Below are positions 16,254 to 24,806 of a stretch of 64,000 bases of DNA, piece after piece. The stretch spans positions 62,001 through 126,000 of the forward strand of contig NZ_JBGJZM010000001.1 in the NCBI RefSeq assembly GCF_042610425.1, given 5' to 3'. Position 1 is the first letter of the stretch, and each line of letters opens with the position of its first letter. The position numbers were made by a program, and so were the translations under genes. Below the pieces are notes generated by a model. The model ran no database searches. It worked only from the letters and a program-made list of their open reading frames with translations, and was not told the origin of the DNA. The stretch comes from Ectobacillus sp042610425 (GTDB lineage: Bacteria > Bacillota > Bacilli > Bacillales > Bacillaceae_G).

Positions 16254-17972
16254 ATGAAATTGGAAGCGCTTCCCGTTGTAAGTACAAATAATAACCTGGA
16301 AAACTACGAAGAGATGTATAAAACGTTTGATTGGAAAGAGGTAGAGAAACAGTTCTCCTGGCACGAAACGGGACGAGTGAATATGGCTTATGAAGCAATT
16401 GATAAGCATGCAAAGTCACATTTGAAAGATAAAATTGCATTGTATTATCAAGATGGGTCTCGAAAGGAAACTTATACGTTTGCAGAAATGATGGATTTAT
16501 CAAATAAGGCTGGAAATGTGTTGAAGGAATCTGGTGATGTTAGCAAGGGTGACCGTGTGTTTATTTTCATGCCTCGTTCTCCAGAATTATACTTTACACT
16601 TCTTGGTGCATTAAAGCTAGGAGCAATTGTCGGGCCTTTATTCGAAGCCTTTATGGAAGGTGCTGTCCGTGATCGCTTGCTAGACAGTGAAGCAAAAGTA
16701 CTTATTACAACCCCCGAACTTCTCGCGCGCGTTCCCATAAATGAACTACCAGATTTACAAACCATTTTCTTAGTCGGTGAACCAATAGAAGAAAGTGAAA
16801 AAATCGTAGCATTTCTCCCACTTTTTGAACGTGCATCCTCCGAGCTTGAAATACAATGGCTAGACAGAGAAGATGGATTGATTCTTCATTATACTTCTGG
16901 ATCGACTGGAAAGCCAAAAGGTGTGTTGCATGTTCAGAATGCAATGTTGCAACATTATCAAACAGCGAAATGGGTACTTGATTTGAAGGAAAATGATATA
17001 TATTGGTGTACAGCTGATCCAGGCTGGGTTACAGGGACATCTTACGGTATATTTGCACCTTGGCTAACAGGTACATCCAATGTTATTTTAGGCGGACGAT
17101 TCAGTCCTGATACATGGTATAAAACATTACAGGAATATGGTGTAACTGTATGGTATAGTGCGCCAACTGCCTTCCGCATGCTAATGGGTGCGGGACAGGA
17201 TATTATAAAACAGTACGATTTGTCTAAGCTTCGTCATGTGTTAAGTGTAGGGGAACCTTTAAATCCAGAGGTAGTTCGCTGGGGAATGAACGTATTTCAA
17301 AAGCGAATTCATGACACGTGGTGGATGACAGAAACAGGTGCACAAGTAATTTGTAACTATCCATGTATGGATATTCGTCCTGGTTCAATGGGAAAACCAA
17401 TTCCTGGTGTGGAGGCTGCAATTGTCGATAACGAAGGAAAGGAAGTTCCACCTAATACAATGGGGAATCTTGCTATTAAGCAAGGCTGGCCATCGATGAT
17501 GAAGACCATCTGGAACAATCAAGCTAAATATGAATCCTATTTTATGCCAAATGGATGGTATGTATCAGGTGATTCTGCGTTTATGGATGAAGATGGATAT
17601 TATTGGTTCCAAGGACGCATTGATGATGTGATTATGACTGCAGGTGAACGCGTAGGTCCATTTGAAGTAGAAAGTAAAATTATCGAGCATCCAGCTGTAG
17701 CAGAAGCTGGAGTCATTGGGATTCCTGACCCTGTTCGCGGGGAAATTATTAAAGCATTTATTGCACTTCGAGATGGATTTACACCGTCTGATGAACTTAA
17801 GGAAGATATTCGTCAGTTTGTCAAGAAAGGGTTAGCTGCCCATGCAGCACCGCGCCAAATTGAATTTCGTGATAAGCTTCCAAAAACGCGAAGTGGTAAG
17901 ATCATGCGCCGCGTATTAAAATCTTGGGAATTGAACTTACCAACAGGGGATTTATCCACATTAGAAGATTAA
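16254..17972 (+). CDS. acsA: acetyl-CoA synthetase
   Basis: AMP-forming ligase that turns acetate into acetyl-CoA for growth on acetate and acetoin. The 572 residues have the adenylate-forming signatures YTSGSTGKPKG (P-loop), WWMTETGAQ, the YVSGDSAFMDEDGYYWFQGR hinge region and the C-terminal PKTRSGKIMRR. Lys549 in that last motif is the residue acetylated by AcuA in the B. subtilis system, and acuA and acuC lie divergently next door. AAGGAGGGAG is 8-9 bases before ATG 16254. Confidence 0.96.
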   Translation: MKLEALPVVSTNNNLENYEEMYKTFDWKEVEKQFSWHETGRVNMAYEAIDKHAKSHLKDKIALYYQDGSRKETYTFAEMMDLSNKAGNVLKESGDVSKGDRVFIFMPRSPELYFTLLGALKLGAIVGPLFEAFMEGAVRDRLLDSEAKVLITTPELLARVPINELPDLQTIFLVGEPIEESEKIVAFLPLFERASSELEIQWLDREDGLILHYTSGSTGKPKGVLHVQNAMLQHYQTAKWVLDLKENDIYWCTADPGWVTGTSYGIFAPWLTGTSNVILGGRFSPDTWYKTLQEYGVTVWYSAPTAFRMLMGAGQDIIKQYDLSKLRHVLSVGEPLNPEVVRWGMNVFQKRIHDTWWMTETGAQVICNYPCMDIRPGSMGKPIPGVEAAIVDNEGKEVPPNTMGNLAIKQGWPSMMKTIWNNQAKYESYFMPNGWYVSGDSAFMDEDGYYWFQGRIDDVIMTAGERVGPFEVESKIIEHPAVAEAGVIGIPDPVRGEIIKAFIALRDGFTPSDELKEDIRQFVKKGLAAHAAPRQIEFRDKLPKTRSGKIMRRVLKSWELNLPTGDLSTLED

Positions 17973-17985
17973 GAATAATATGATG

Positions 17986-18020
17986 AAAAGGCTTGAACGA
18001 TTCGTTCAAGCCTTTTTTTT
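17986..18020 (+). terminator. acsA terminator
   Basis: AAAAGGCTTGAACGA and TCGTTCAAGCCTTTT form an almost loopless perfect stem followed by eight T. Confidence 0.9.
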
Positions 18021-18111
18021 CGAAAATAGTAAAAAGAATATTATTTGTTGTGCATTTTTAGTAATTTCTGCTTCTACATTTGATAGAATGAAAGTAAAGG
18101 GAGGGAATAGT

Positions 18112-18342
18112 ATGAGAGGCGAAGATAAAGAATCATTAGTTGAAACAATGGATAAGTATGAAAAAATTATGAAAAAAATTGCCATAAATCGAGTAGCTCC
18201 TTCCAAACGAACTGAAATTAAAATTGAGGGAACCGTTTATACTCATTTAAGTCCGGAAGAATTTTTACGGGAATTTTCAGAATGGCTTGAAAAGGACGAA
18301 CAAAGTTCGCGTTTTATCGGAGAGATTCATGAAAAAGAGTGA
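18112..18342 (+). CDS. small conserved-looking protein of unknown function
   Basis: A 76-residue charged, soluble, mostly helical protein (MRGEDKESLVETMDKYEKI) with a small beta-like centre (TEIKIEGTVYTHLSPEEFL). AAAGGGAGGG stands 8 bases before ATG 18112, which is why this start is taken rather than the longer open frame through the acsA terminator. I do not recognise a family. It sits alone between acsA and the tyrS T-box. Confidence 0.62.
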   Translation: MRGEDKESLVETMDKYEKIMKKIAINRVAPSKRTEIKIEGTVYTHLSPEEFLREFSEWLEKDEQSSRFIGEIHEKE

Positions 18343-18382
18343 ATGGATGTATCTTGGCGCGGAGTTCTTACTTGAGAATTGA
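18329..18382 (+). CDS. possible 17-residue ORF overlapping the end of the preceding gene
   Basis: ATG 18329 with GGAGAG five bases upstream encodes MKKSEWMYLGAEFLLEN and then a stop. The start overlaps the last codons of the 76-residue gene. It may be a coupled micropeptide or the stump of a longer decayed gene. The rest of the interval to 18512 shows no further coding sequence. Confidence 0.25.
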   Translation: MKKSEWMYLGAEFLLEN

Positions 18383-18512
18383 CGTCAAATAAAGATAGTG
18401 TGATGATATTTCAAATGGACAAGCTTATAGGCATCCCCTTCTTAAATAATCATTTTATTTCTTCCTCACTATTCTTAGTATGAATAAGACGCTTTCTCCT
18501 AACTTGATGGCA

Positions 18513-18542
18513 TTGACACGGGGAGTATATTAATGTTATAAA
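18513..18542 (+). promoter_or_regulatory. promoter of the tyrS leader
   Basis: Perfect TTGACA (18513-18518), an 18-base spacer and TATAAA (18537-18542). It places the transcript start near 18549, at the 5' end of the T-box leader. Confidence 0.7.
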
Positions 18543-18548
18543 GAATAT

Positions 18549-18810
18549 TATATGAATACGTTTTGAGCTTGGAAAGGCTTTAGTAATGATCACTTCCCTG
18601 TTTGTAGAGAGCTGATGGTTGGTGGAAATCAGTACATATTTGATCGTGAAATACAACCTGGAGCATCTTTTTTCGATTGAGCAGTTGCTTGAAAGGGGAA
18701 AGACGGTGATGAGCCGTTAGCAAAATGAAGTGGTGAATACGATTCACAACTAGGGTGGTACCGCGAGCATTCCATCGTCCCTTTTTTTAGGGGACGATTT
18801 TTTTATTTTT
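18549..18810 (+). promoter_or_regulatory. tyrosine T-box leader (tRNA-Tyr riboswitch) of tyrS
   Basis: The diagnostic T-box AGGGTGGTACCGCG is at 18752-18765. Stem I elements AGAGAGCTGATGGTTGGTG (from 18606) and the 3' side GTGAAATACAACCTGGAGC are present. The likely specifier is the Tyr codon TAC at 18652-18654. The terminator arms CGTCCC and GGGACG enclose T-rich sequence (about 18776-18796) and end in a T-run. Uncharged tRNA-Tyr would stabilise the antiterminator and turn on tyrS. Confidence 0.93.
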
Positions 18811-18829
18811 TCGAAGGGGCGAAGAACAC

Positions 18830-20098
18830 ATGGACATTTTAGAAGATTTACAATTTCGAGGGTTAATTAATCAACAAACAGATGAAGAGGGATTACGCGA
18901 ACTACTTTCAAAGGAAATCGTGAAATTATATTGCGGATTTGATCCTACTGCAGATAGCCTTCATATTGGGCATTTACTACCGATATTAATTTTGCGTCGT
19001 TTTCAGCAAGCTGGTCACCAGCCAATTGCGCTTGTTGGAGGGGGAACGGGATTAATCGGTGACCCAAGTGGAAAAAAAGCAGAACGAACATTGAATGAAA
19101 AGGAAACGGTTGCAATGTTTAGTTCTCGTATTAAGGAGCAGCTTTCTCGCTTTCTTGAATTCGATGAAAAGGTTAATCCGAATCCAGCTATTCTTGCAAA
19201 CAACTATGATTGGATCGGTTCATTAGATGTCATTACTTTTTTACGTGATATTGGCAAAAACTTTGGTTTAAACTATATGCTTGCGAAGGATTCAGTAGCA
19301 ACACGTCTTGAAGCAGGTATTTCCTTCACAGAGTTTAGCTATATGATTTTGCAATCCTATGACTTCTTAAACTTATATCAAACATACGGTTGTAAGCTTC
19401 AAGTAGGTGGAAGTGACCAATGGGGCAATATTACAGCTGGGTTAGAATTAATTCGTAAATCCGAAGAAAATGCAAAGGCATATGGTTTAACGGTTCCTCT
19501 TGTAACAAAGGCGGATGGAACGAAGTTTGGTAAAACAGAGGGCGGAGCGATATGGCTTGATGCAGCGAAGACATCCCCGTATGAGTTCTACCAATTTTGG
19601 ATTAATACCGATGACCGTGATGCAGTGAAATATTTAAAAATCTTTACGTTCCTATCTCATGATGAAATTAATGAGTTAGAAAGACAAACCGAAGAAGCAC
19701 CTGAAAAACGTGCTGCTCAAAAAGCGCTAGCAGAAGAAGTTACGAAGCTTGTACATGGCGAAGAAGCATTGCAGCAAGCAATTCGTATCTCCCAAGCATT
19801 ATTTAGTGGATCGGTAGCGGAATTATCTGCTGAAGAAATCAAGCAAGGATTTAAGGATGTTCCTTCTTTTTCAGTTGCGGATGAAGACGTTGTACTGCTT
19901 GATTTGCTCGTAACGAGCAAAATCTCTCCATCAAAACGTCAAGCACGTGAAGATATTACAAACGGTGCGATTTATGTAAACGGAGAACGCGTTCAAGATT
20001 TAGATCACGTATTAACTAAGACAGACCGAATTGAAGGACAATATACTATCCTTCGCCGAGGAAAGAAAAAGTATTTCTTAGTTCAATACGAAGCGTAA
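18830..20098 (+). CDS. tyrS: tyrosyl-tRNA synthetase
   Basis: Class I aminoacyl-tRNA synthetase charging tRNA-Tyr. The 422 residues carry YCGFDPTADSLHIGHLLPI (the HIGH motif within LHIGHL), KFGKTEGGA (the KMSKS counterpart, KFGKT) and a C-terminal S4 RNA-binding domain (about residues 355-420: SKISPSKRQAREDITNGAIY). GAAGGGGC lies upstream of ATG 18830. Expression is set by the T-box leader in front of it. Confidence 0.97.
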   Translation: MDILEDLQFRGLINQQTDEEGLRELLSKEIVKLYCGFDPTADSLHIGHLLPILILRRFQQAGHQPIALVGGGTGLIGDPSGKKAERTLNEKETVAMFSSRIKEQLSRFLEFDEKVNPNPAILANNYDWIGSLDVITFLRDIGKNFGLNYMLAKDSVATRLEAGISFTEFSYMILQSYDFLNLYQTYGCKLQVGGSDQWGNITAGLELIRKSEENAKAYGLTVPLVTKADGTKFGKTEGGAIWLDAAKTSPYEFYQFWINTDDRDAVKYLKIFTFLSHDEINELERQTEEAPEKRAAQKALAEEVTKLVHGEEALQQAIRISQALFSGSVAELSAEEIKQGFKDVPSFSVADEDVVLLDLLVTSKISPSKRQAREDITNGAIYVNGERVQDLDHVLTKTDRIEGQYTILRRGKKKYFLVQYEA

Positions 20099-20117
20099 GA
20101 ATAGTAAGGATTATATA

Positions 20118-20167
20118 TACAAAAAGGGAGGGTGCTGAAGAAATTTTCAGCACCCTCCCTTTTTGTA
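20118..20167 (+). terminator. tyrS terminator
   Basis: A very stable hairpin: AAAAAGGGAGGGTGCTGAA pairs with TTCAGCACCCTCCCTTTTT, closing a short loop, with TAC/GTA extending the stem. Confidence 0.9.
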
Positions 20168-20185
20168 CAAGGCTTCTTTGAGTAT

Positions 20186-20221
20186 AAAAAAAGAGCTAAT
20201 CGATTGATTAGCTCTTTTTTT
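20186..20221 (-). terminator. rpsD terminator
   Basis: AAAAAAGAGCTAATC and GATTAGCTCTTTTTT form a near-perfect stem just after the rpsD stop codon; T-runs on both strands make it usable for tyrS readthrough as well. Confidence 0.88.
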
Positions 20222-20225
20222 GCTA

Positions 20226-20828
20226 TTAACGAGAGTAGTATTCTACGATTAGAGATTCGTTAATTTCAGCAGGTAATTCAGAACGTTCAGGAAGACGAGT
20301 GAATGTGCCTGATAATGCTTCAGCATTGAAGTCTAAGTATTCAGGTACGAAGTTGTTAATTTCAAGAGATTCTTTAACAACAGTAAGGTTAAGAGATTTT
20401 TCACGAACACTAATTGTTTGACCTGGTTTTACGCGGTAAGATGGAATATCTAAGCGGCTGCCATCAACAAGAATGTGACCGTGGTTTACCAATTGGCGAG
20501 CAGCACGACGAGTGCGAGCAAGACCTAAACGATAAACTAGGTTATCAAGACGAGTTTCAAGAAGAATCATGAAGTTTTCACCGTGTTTACCACTAAGTTT
20601 ACCAGCGATATCAAATGTGTTACGGAATTGACGTTCATTTACTCCGTACATGTGGCGAAGCTTTTGTTTTTCTTGAAGTTGAAGACCATATTCAGATAAT
20701 TTCTTACGTTGGTTAGGACCGTGTTGTCCAGGTGCGTAAGGGCGTTTTTCTAATTCTTTTCCTGTACCGTTTAGGGAAATACCAAGACGGCGAGAAAGTT
20801 TCCAAGATGGACCAGTATAACGAGCCAT
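20226..20828 (-). CDS. rpsD: 30S ribosomal protein S4
   Basis: Primary 16S rRNA-binding protein and assembly factor of the small subunit. The 200 residues begin MARYTGPSWKLSRRLG and contain the S4 RNA-binding domain (about residues 91-150: ETRLDNLVYRLGLARTRRAA). AAGGAGGAG lies upstream of the ATG. In Bacillus it is a single gene outside the large ribosomal operons and represses its own mRNA. Confidence 0.98.
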   Translation of the reverse strand: MARYTGPSWKLSRRLGISLNGTGKELEKRPYAPGQHGPNQRKKLSEYGLQLQEKQKLRHMYGVNERQFRNTFDIAGKLSGKHGENFMILLETRLDNLVYRLGLARTRRAARQLVNHGHILVDGSRLDIPSYRVKPGQTISVREKSLNLTVVKESLEINNFVPEYLDFNAEALSGTFTRLPERSELPAEINESLIVEYYSR

Positions 20829-20831
20829 GAT

Positions 20832-21006
20832 GACTCCTCCTTGTGTTTTTATTTTTGTAAAATAAAAACAGACGTGAGTTGTTTTTTTATGAGTATTTTG
20901 TTTTCATGTATCCTCGCTCCAGCAGCAAGGAGTTACTCGATACACCTCGGTAAGAGGAACAAAATACAAACATAAACCCATTCTCATAGGCTGCATATTT
21001 TACACA
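20832..21006 (-). promoter_or_regulatory. structured 5' leader of rpsD, probable S4 autoregulatory element
   Basis: About 175 bases of transcribed leader. Read on the minus strand, GTATTTTGTT and AACAAAATAC close a large helix that encloses smaller stems (CCTCTTACCGAGG and a CTCC/GGAG arm). A second stem, GTTTTTATTTTA and TAAAATAAAAAC, lies just before the Shine-Dalgarno. B. subtilis S4 is known to bind its own leader, and this sequence is in the right place to do the same. The exact fold was not computed. Confidence 0.7.
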
Positions 21007-21012
21007 AATTCT

Positions 21013-21041
21013 ATTATAACTTTTTATACATACTAGGTCAA
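21013..21041 (-). promoter_or_regulatory. rpsD promoter
   Basis: On the minus strand TTGACC (complement of 21036-21041), a 17-base spacer and a perfect TATAAT (complement of 21013-21018). Confidence 0.82.
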
Positions 21042-21065
21042 GAAAATATAAATTGATTCTAACTT

Positions 21066-21545
21066 TTACATTTGGTACGTGAGTACATCAACGAATAATT
21101 CTAAGTAATGTTGATCGATTTCATCGAATCGTGCTAGGTTTGGACTATCGATGTCAAGTACACCAATAACTTCCCCATTTTTGATCATCGGGACAACAAT
21201 TTCAGAGTTAGATGCAGCGTCGCAAGCAATGTGACCAGGAAATTGGTGTACATCATTTATAACAATTGTTTTTTTTGTTTTAGCTGCTGTTCCACATACT
21301 CCTCGTCCAAGCGGAATTCGAATGCAGGCAGGTAACCCTTGAAAAGGTCCGAGAACAAGCTCTTTTTCTTCCATCATATAAAATCCGACCCAGTTAATAT
21401 GTTCTAGAAATTGATTTAACAATGCAGAAGCATTTGCCATATTTGCTATGACATTCTTCTCATCATAAATAATTGCCTTTAATTGATTAATGACTAGCTC
21501 GTAATTTTTCTCACGTGTCTCATTATATCCTTGTGATGCAAACAT
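21066..21545 (-). CDS. msrC: free methionine-(R)-sulfoxide reductase, GAF domain protein
   Basis: A 159-residue single GAF-domain enzyme (B. subtilis YtsP) that reduces free Met-(R)-sulfoxide. The three conserved Cys of the fRMsr family are seen in LPACIRIPLGRGVCG (two Cys ten residues apart) and HIACDAASNSEIVVP (third Cys). AAGGAGGAAG precedes the ATG at 21545. It is upstream of rpsD on the same strand but separated from it by the rpsD promoter. Confidence 0.9.
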   Translation of the reverse strand: MFASQGYNETREKNYELVINQLKAIIYDEKNVIANMANASALLNQFLEHINWVGFYMMEEKELVLGPFQGLPACIRIPLGRGVCGTAAKTKKTIVINDVHQFPGHIACDAASNSEIVVPMIKNGEVIGVLDIDSPNLARFDEIDQHYLELFVDVLTYQM

Positions 21546-21661
21546 GAACTTCCTCCTTACTATTGTAGAATCAGACCTATCTTTGTCGATAGAAAACTAA
21601 AGGAATTTTTGAGATATGTCAAGAAATTAGTAATAAGAGCTTCTGTGAAAGGGTGAAAAAT

Positions 21662-22306
21662 GTGACCTCCACCAAACAAAAAATCATTGATGCTGCGGTA
21701 TTTTTATTTAATACACAAGGTTTCGATGGTACTTCCGTTCGAGATATTGCTAGGAAGGCTGATGTGAACGCAGCAAATATTTCGTATTATTTCTCAGGAA
21801 AACAAGGATTGCGTGAGTTTTTGGTCACTAATTTTTTGGAAAGTTATATTCGTGTATTAGAAGTTGGATTCGAGAGGTTGTCTACATTACCACCTAAGGA
21901 AACATTATTTGCAATCGTAGATAACATTTTACTATATCAATCAGATAATCGTCACCTGTCTCGCTTTTTTTATCGGGAAATTTCACTTGATAGCATACTT
22001 ATTCGTGAAATTATGACTACGTACTTTATTCGTGAAAAATATTATTTTTCTACGATTATTCAAAGTGGAATAGAGCAACGGCAATTTCGAAAGCTTCCAT
22101 TTCCCATTTTCATGGCACAGTTGAAAGGGATGATAAGTGTTCCTTATTTGTATCCACAATATGTTTCGGAAGTATTGCATACCTTCCCCTCTGAAAGGTA
22201 TTTTGTAGAGACCTATAGAAAAGAGGTGAAAGAATGGTTAAATAAAACGATTGAAGTAGGAGAAGCAGTACGAGTTAAAGCGGGGGGACCCCTTCTTAAT
22301 ATTTAG
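21662..22306 (+). CDS. refZ: RefZ, TetR-family regulator of FtsZ positioning
   Basis: TetR-type DNA-binding protein which in B. subtilis (YttP) binds chromosomal motifs and inhibits FtsZ ring formation near the poles. About 214 residues; the N-terminal helix-turn-helix is KIIDAAVFLFNTQGF followed by TSVRDIARKADVNAANISYY (residues about 7-45). GTG 21662 (MTSTKQK) is preferred because AAAGGG is 8 bases upstream; a GTG at 21653 overlaps that Shine-Dalgarno. The ezrA neighbour, another FtsZ-ring inhibitor, matches the Bacillus order and supports the identification. Confidence 0.85.
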   Translation: MTSTKQKIIDAAVFLFNTQGFDGTSVRDIARKADVNAANISYYFSGKQGLREFLVTNFLESYIRVLEVGFERLSTLPPKETLFAIVDNILLYQSDNRHLSRFFYREISLDSILIREIMTTYFIREKYYFSTIIQSGIEQRQFRKLPFPIFMAQLKGMISVPYLYPQYVSEVLHTFPSERYFVETYRKEVKEWLNKTIEVGEAVRVKAGGPLLNI

Positions 22307-22326
22307 TTATAATACATTTGGATAGA

Positions 22327-22370
22327 AGTGGCTCATCAAACATACTATGAGTTGTTGAGCGACTTTTTTT
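22327..22370 (+). terminator. refZ terminator
   Basis: AGTGGCTCA and TGAGCGACT arms (one mismatch) followed by seven T, shortly after the refZ stop. Confidence 0.6.
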
Positions 22371-22539
22371 GTTTGAAAAAACGGGCATGATACTGGAAAA
22401 ATTCAAAAAAATTAGGTTAAAAATAATGAATTACATGGTATCATAGATACATTGAGAACACTAAATCTACACATGTATATAGAGATTGCGCCTTCCACAA
22501 AGCGGAGCGGATAATAAACGAGAATGAGGAGGGTACAGA

Positions 22540-24249
22540 ATGGATTCATTTTTGACGATTATCATCATTGTTGTGGGCATTGTTATTGCTCTGCTCATGA
22601 TACAACTTTTGATTAAAAATCGTTTATATAAGGAAATTGATCAGTTACAGGTATGGAAAGAGGAAATTAAGAATAAACCGGTAGCTGATGAATTAAAACG
22701 GGTAAAGGATTTAAATTTAACCGGTCAAACAGAAGAACTATTTGAAAAGTGGCGGAATGAATGGGATGAGACAGTTTCAAATGTCATTCCACAGGCTGAA
22801 AAGGAATTGCAAAATGCTGAGTCTGGTACGGCACAGTTTTCATTTCGAAAAGCGCGCTTTTCTGTACAACAAGCTGGAACTACCTTAGCGGAAGCTGAGA
22901 AAAGTATTGAAGCCATTCTCTCTGAATTGCAGGAACTAATGGAAAGCTTCGAGAAAAATAGTACAGAAATTGAACAGCTTCGTAATACATATAGGGAATT
23001 AAAGAAGAACGTACTCGCGTATCGACATACATTTACACTGGCAGAGCAAAAGTTAGAAGAGCTTCTAGATGAAGAACAAAAGAAGTTTCAATTATTTGAT
23101 GAAGCGACAGACAAAGGAAATTATTTAGAGGCTAGAGATATTGTGAAAAATTTAGAACAAGGAATTTCATATTTACAAGAATTACTGAAGCAGATTCCAA
23201 TTCTTCAAACCGAGTGTCAAACAAATATGCCAACGCAGCTTGAAGATTTATTGCAAGGCTATGATCAAATGAAGAATCAGGGATATGTACTTAATCATTT
23301 GGAAATTCCAAAAGAGGTGCGGGAATTACGTACGCAATTGCAGCATTGTCTTGATGATATTAAAAATGTGAAAATCGAAGATGCGAAGCAGCATATTGAA
23401 TTAATAAAGAGCAAGCTGGATACCCTTTATGATCAGCTTGAAAATGAAGTGACGGCAAAGTATTATGTTGAAAAAGATATTGATTCAATGAATGAAGAGT
23501 TAAACAAAATTCGTGAGCAGTCCTTCAAAACGAAGGAAGAAACACAGTTTGTCAAACAAAGCTATCAATTAAGTGATGAAGATGTGGAAGTACAAAAGTA
23601 TGTAGAAAAACAAGTGAATATACTTACAAAGCGTTTCGATACGTTGCAACTTAAAATCGCAGACGAAGATATTGCATTTTCAGTTATTCGTGAACAACTA
23701 GAAAACATTCACCGTCAAATGGACGAGTTGCAAAATCTTCATAGCCAATATAAGGATATGATGCAAACGTTACGAAAAGAAGAATTTGAAGCACGTGAGA
23801 GTCTACAACGAATGAAAAAAATGATTATCGAAACGAAGCGCGTTATTCAGAAATCAAATTTACCAGGTTTACCAGAAGAAACGTTAGAAGGTTTAAAGAG
23901 CGCACAGCTAGCTGTTCAACAAGTATATGAAGAGTTAGAGCAAAAACCATTAAATATGGGCGCTGTAAATCGTATACTGGGTGAGGCAGAGACTCTTGTA
24001 ACGAATGTGTATGAGTATACAAACGAAATGATTGAACAAGCGAACCTAGTGGAAAAATTAATACAATATGGTAATAGATATCGTAGTCAACACAATGATA
24101 TAGCATCAGGTTTATATAGTGCAGAAAAGCTATTTCGTGAATACCAGTATAAAGCTTCTTTAGAGATGGCAGCTTCTGTATTAGAAAAAGTAGAACCTGG
24201 GGTTGTACAAAGAATAGAGGAATTTACAAAAGAAGAACAACAGATGTGA
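22540..24249 (+). CDS. ezrA: septation ring formation regulator EzrA
   Basis: Membrane-anchored spectrin-like negative regulator of FtsZ rings. 569 residues (562 in B. subtilis): one N-terminal transmembrane helix (about residues 4-24, LTIIIIVVGIVIALLMIQLL), then long cytoplasmic helical coiled-coil repeats to the C-terminus, with the conserved late segment IQYGNRYRSQHNDIASGL (about residues 508-525). GAGGAGGG is 8 bases upstream of ATG 22540. Confidence 0.95.
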   Translation: MDSFLTIIIIVVGIVIALLMIQLLIKNRLYKEIDQLQVWKEEIKNKPVADELKRVKDLNLTGQTEELFEKWRNEWDETVSNVIPQAEKELQNAESGTAQFSFRKARFSVQQAGTTLAEAEKSIEAILSELQELMESFEKNSTEIEQLRNTYRELKKNVLAYRHTFTLAEQKLEELLDEEQKKFQLFDEATDKGNYLEARDIVKNLEQGISYLQELLKQIPILQTECQTNMPTQLEDLLQGYDQMKNQGYVLNHLEIPKEVRELRTQLQHCLDDIKNVKIEDAKQHIELIKSKLDTLYDQLENEVTAKYYVEKDIDSMNEELNKIREQSFKTKEETQFVKQSYQLSDEDVEVQKYVEKQVNILTKRFDTLQLKIADEDIAFSVIREQLENIHRQMDELQNLHSQYKDMMQTLRKEEFEARESLQRMKKMIIETKRVIQKSNLPGLPEETLEGLKSAQLAVQQVYEELEQKPLNMGAVNRILGEAETLVTNVYEYTNEMIEQANLVEKLIQYGNRYRSQHNDIASGLYSAEKLFREYQYKASLEMAASVLEKVEPGVVQRIEEFTKEEQQM

Positions 24250-24257
24250 AGACAGTA

Positions 24258-24308
24258 AAGAATGATTGGATTAGAAGAGAAATCTTACCCAATCATTCTT
24301 TTTTTTTT
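24258..24308 (+). terminator. ezrA terminator
   Basis: AAGAATGATTGG and CCAATCATTCTT close a large loop and run into ten T. Confidence 0.85.
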
Positions 24309-24573
24309 CGTTAAAATATAAATGCTTTAACATATTTCTGTTTTTTTGGGTAATAATGAAATTTGTGAATGTAATCATTTGCTTCCATGTTTGGTTTATT
24401 CTTCATAATCAATTGGGTGTTCCTTTATGAAATTTCAATAGCATGTGGCTTTTTCGTTTTCATATTGAAAAAGGCGTATAAATCAAGTAATAGAAGGTAT
24501 AAATTACCATGAAGATATATGTATGATGCAATGTGTTTCGTCACATTCTATAGTCACAAGGAGGTGATTACAC
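24309..24573. other. non-coding interval between ezrA and the spore protein gene
   Basis: An A/T-rich stretch with no coding sequence. GTATA at 24476-24480 followed 17-18 bases later by ATAAAT resembles a poor SigG promoter and would suit the forespore-expressed gene downstream. In B. subtilis braB, nifZ and thiI occupy the same interval; none is here. Confidence 0.4.
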
Positions 24574-24759
24574 ATGGCAAATACAAATAATCTAGTAGTA
24601 CCAGGATCTGAATCAGCAGTAGATCAAATGAAGTATGAAATTGCTTCTGAATTTGGTGTTACTCTTGGACCTGAAGCAACTGCTCGTGCAAATGGTTCAG
24701 TAGGTGGCGAAATTACAAAGCGTCTTGTTTCTATGGCGCTTGGCGGATATACAAAATAA
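24574..24759 (+). CDS. alpha/beta-type small acid-soluble spore protein
   Basis: A 61-residue DNA-coating protein made in the forespore that protects spore DNA and is degraded at germination. The family motifs are KYEIASEFGV (the Gpr protease cleavage site, between Glu and Ile/Phe in the related consensus) and LGPEATARANGSVGGEITKRLV, which binds DNA. A strong AAGGAGGTGA precedes the ATG. The position before mbcS/ytcI corresponds to sspA of B. subtilis, but spore formers carry several such paralogues, so no symbol is given. Confidence 0.95.
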   Translation: MANTNNLVVPGSESAVDQMKYEIASEFGVTLGPEATARANGSVGGEITKRLVSMALGGYTK

Positions 24760-24777
24760 TTAAATATATTTGGATAT

Positions 24778-24806
24778 GAGGACGGGACTTCTCCCCGTCC
24801 TCTTTT
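24778..24806 (+). terminator. terminator of the spore protein gene
   Basis: GAGGACGGG and CCCGTCCTC around a short loop, followed by TTTT. Confidence 0.88.
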
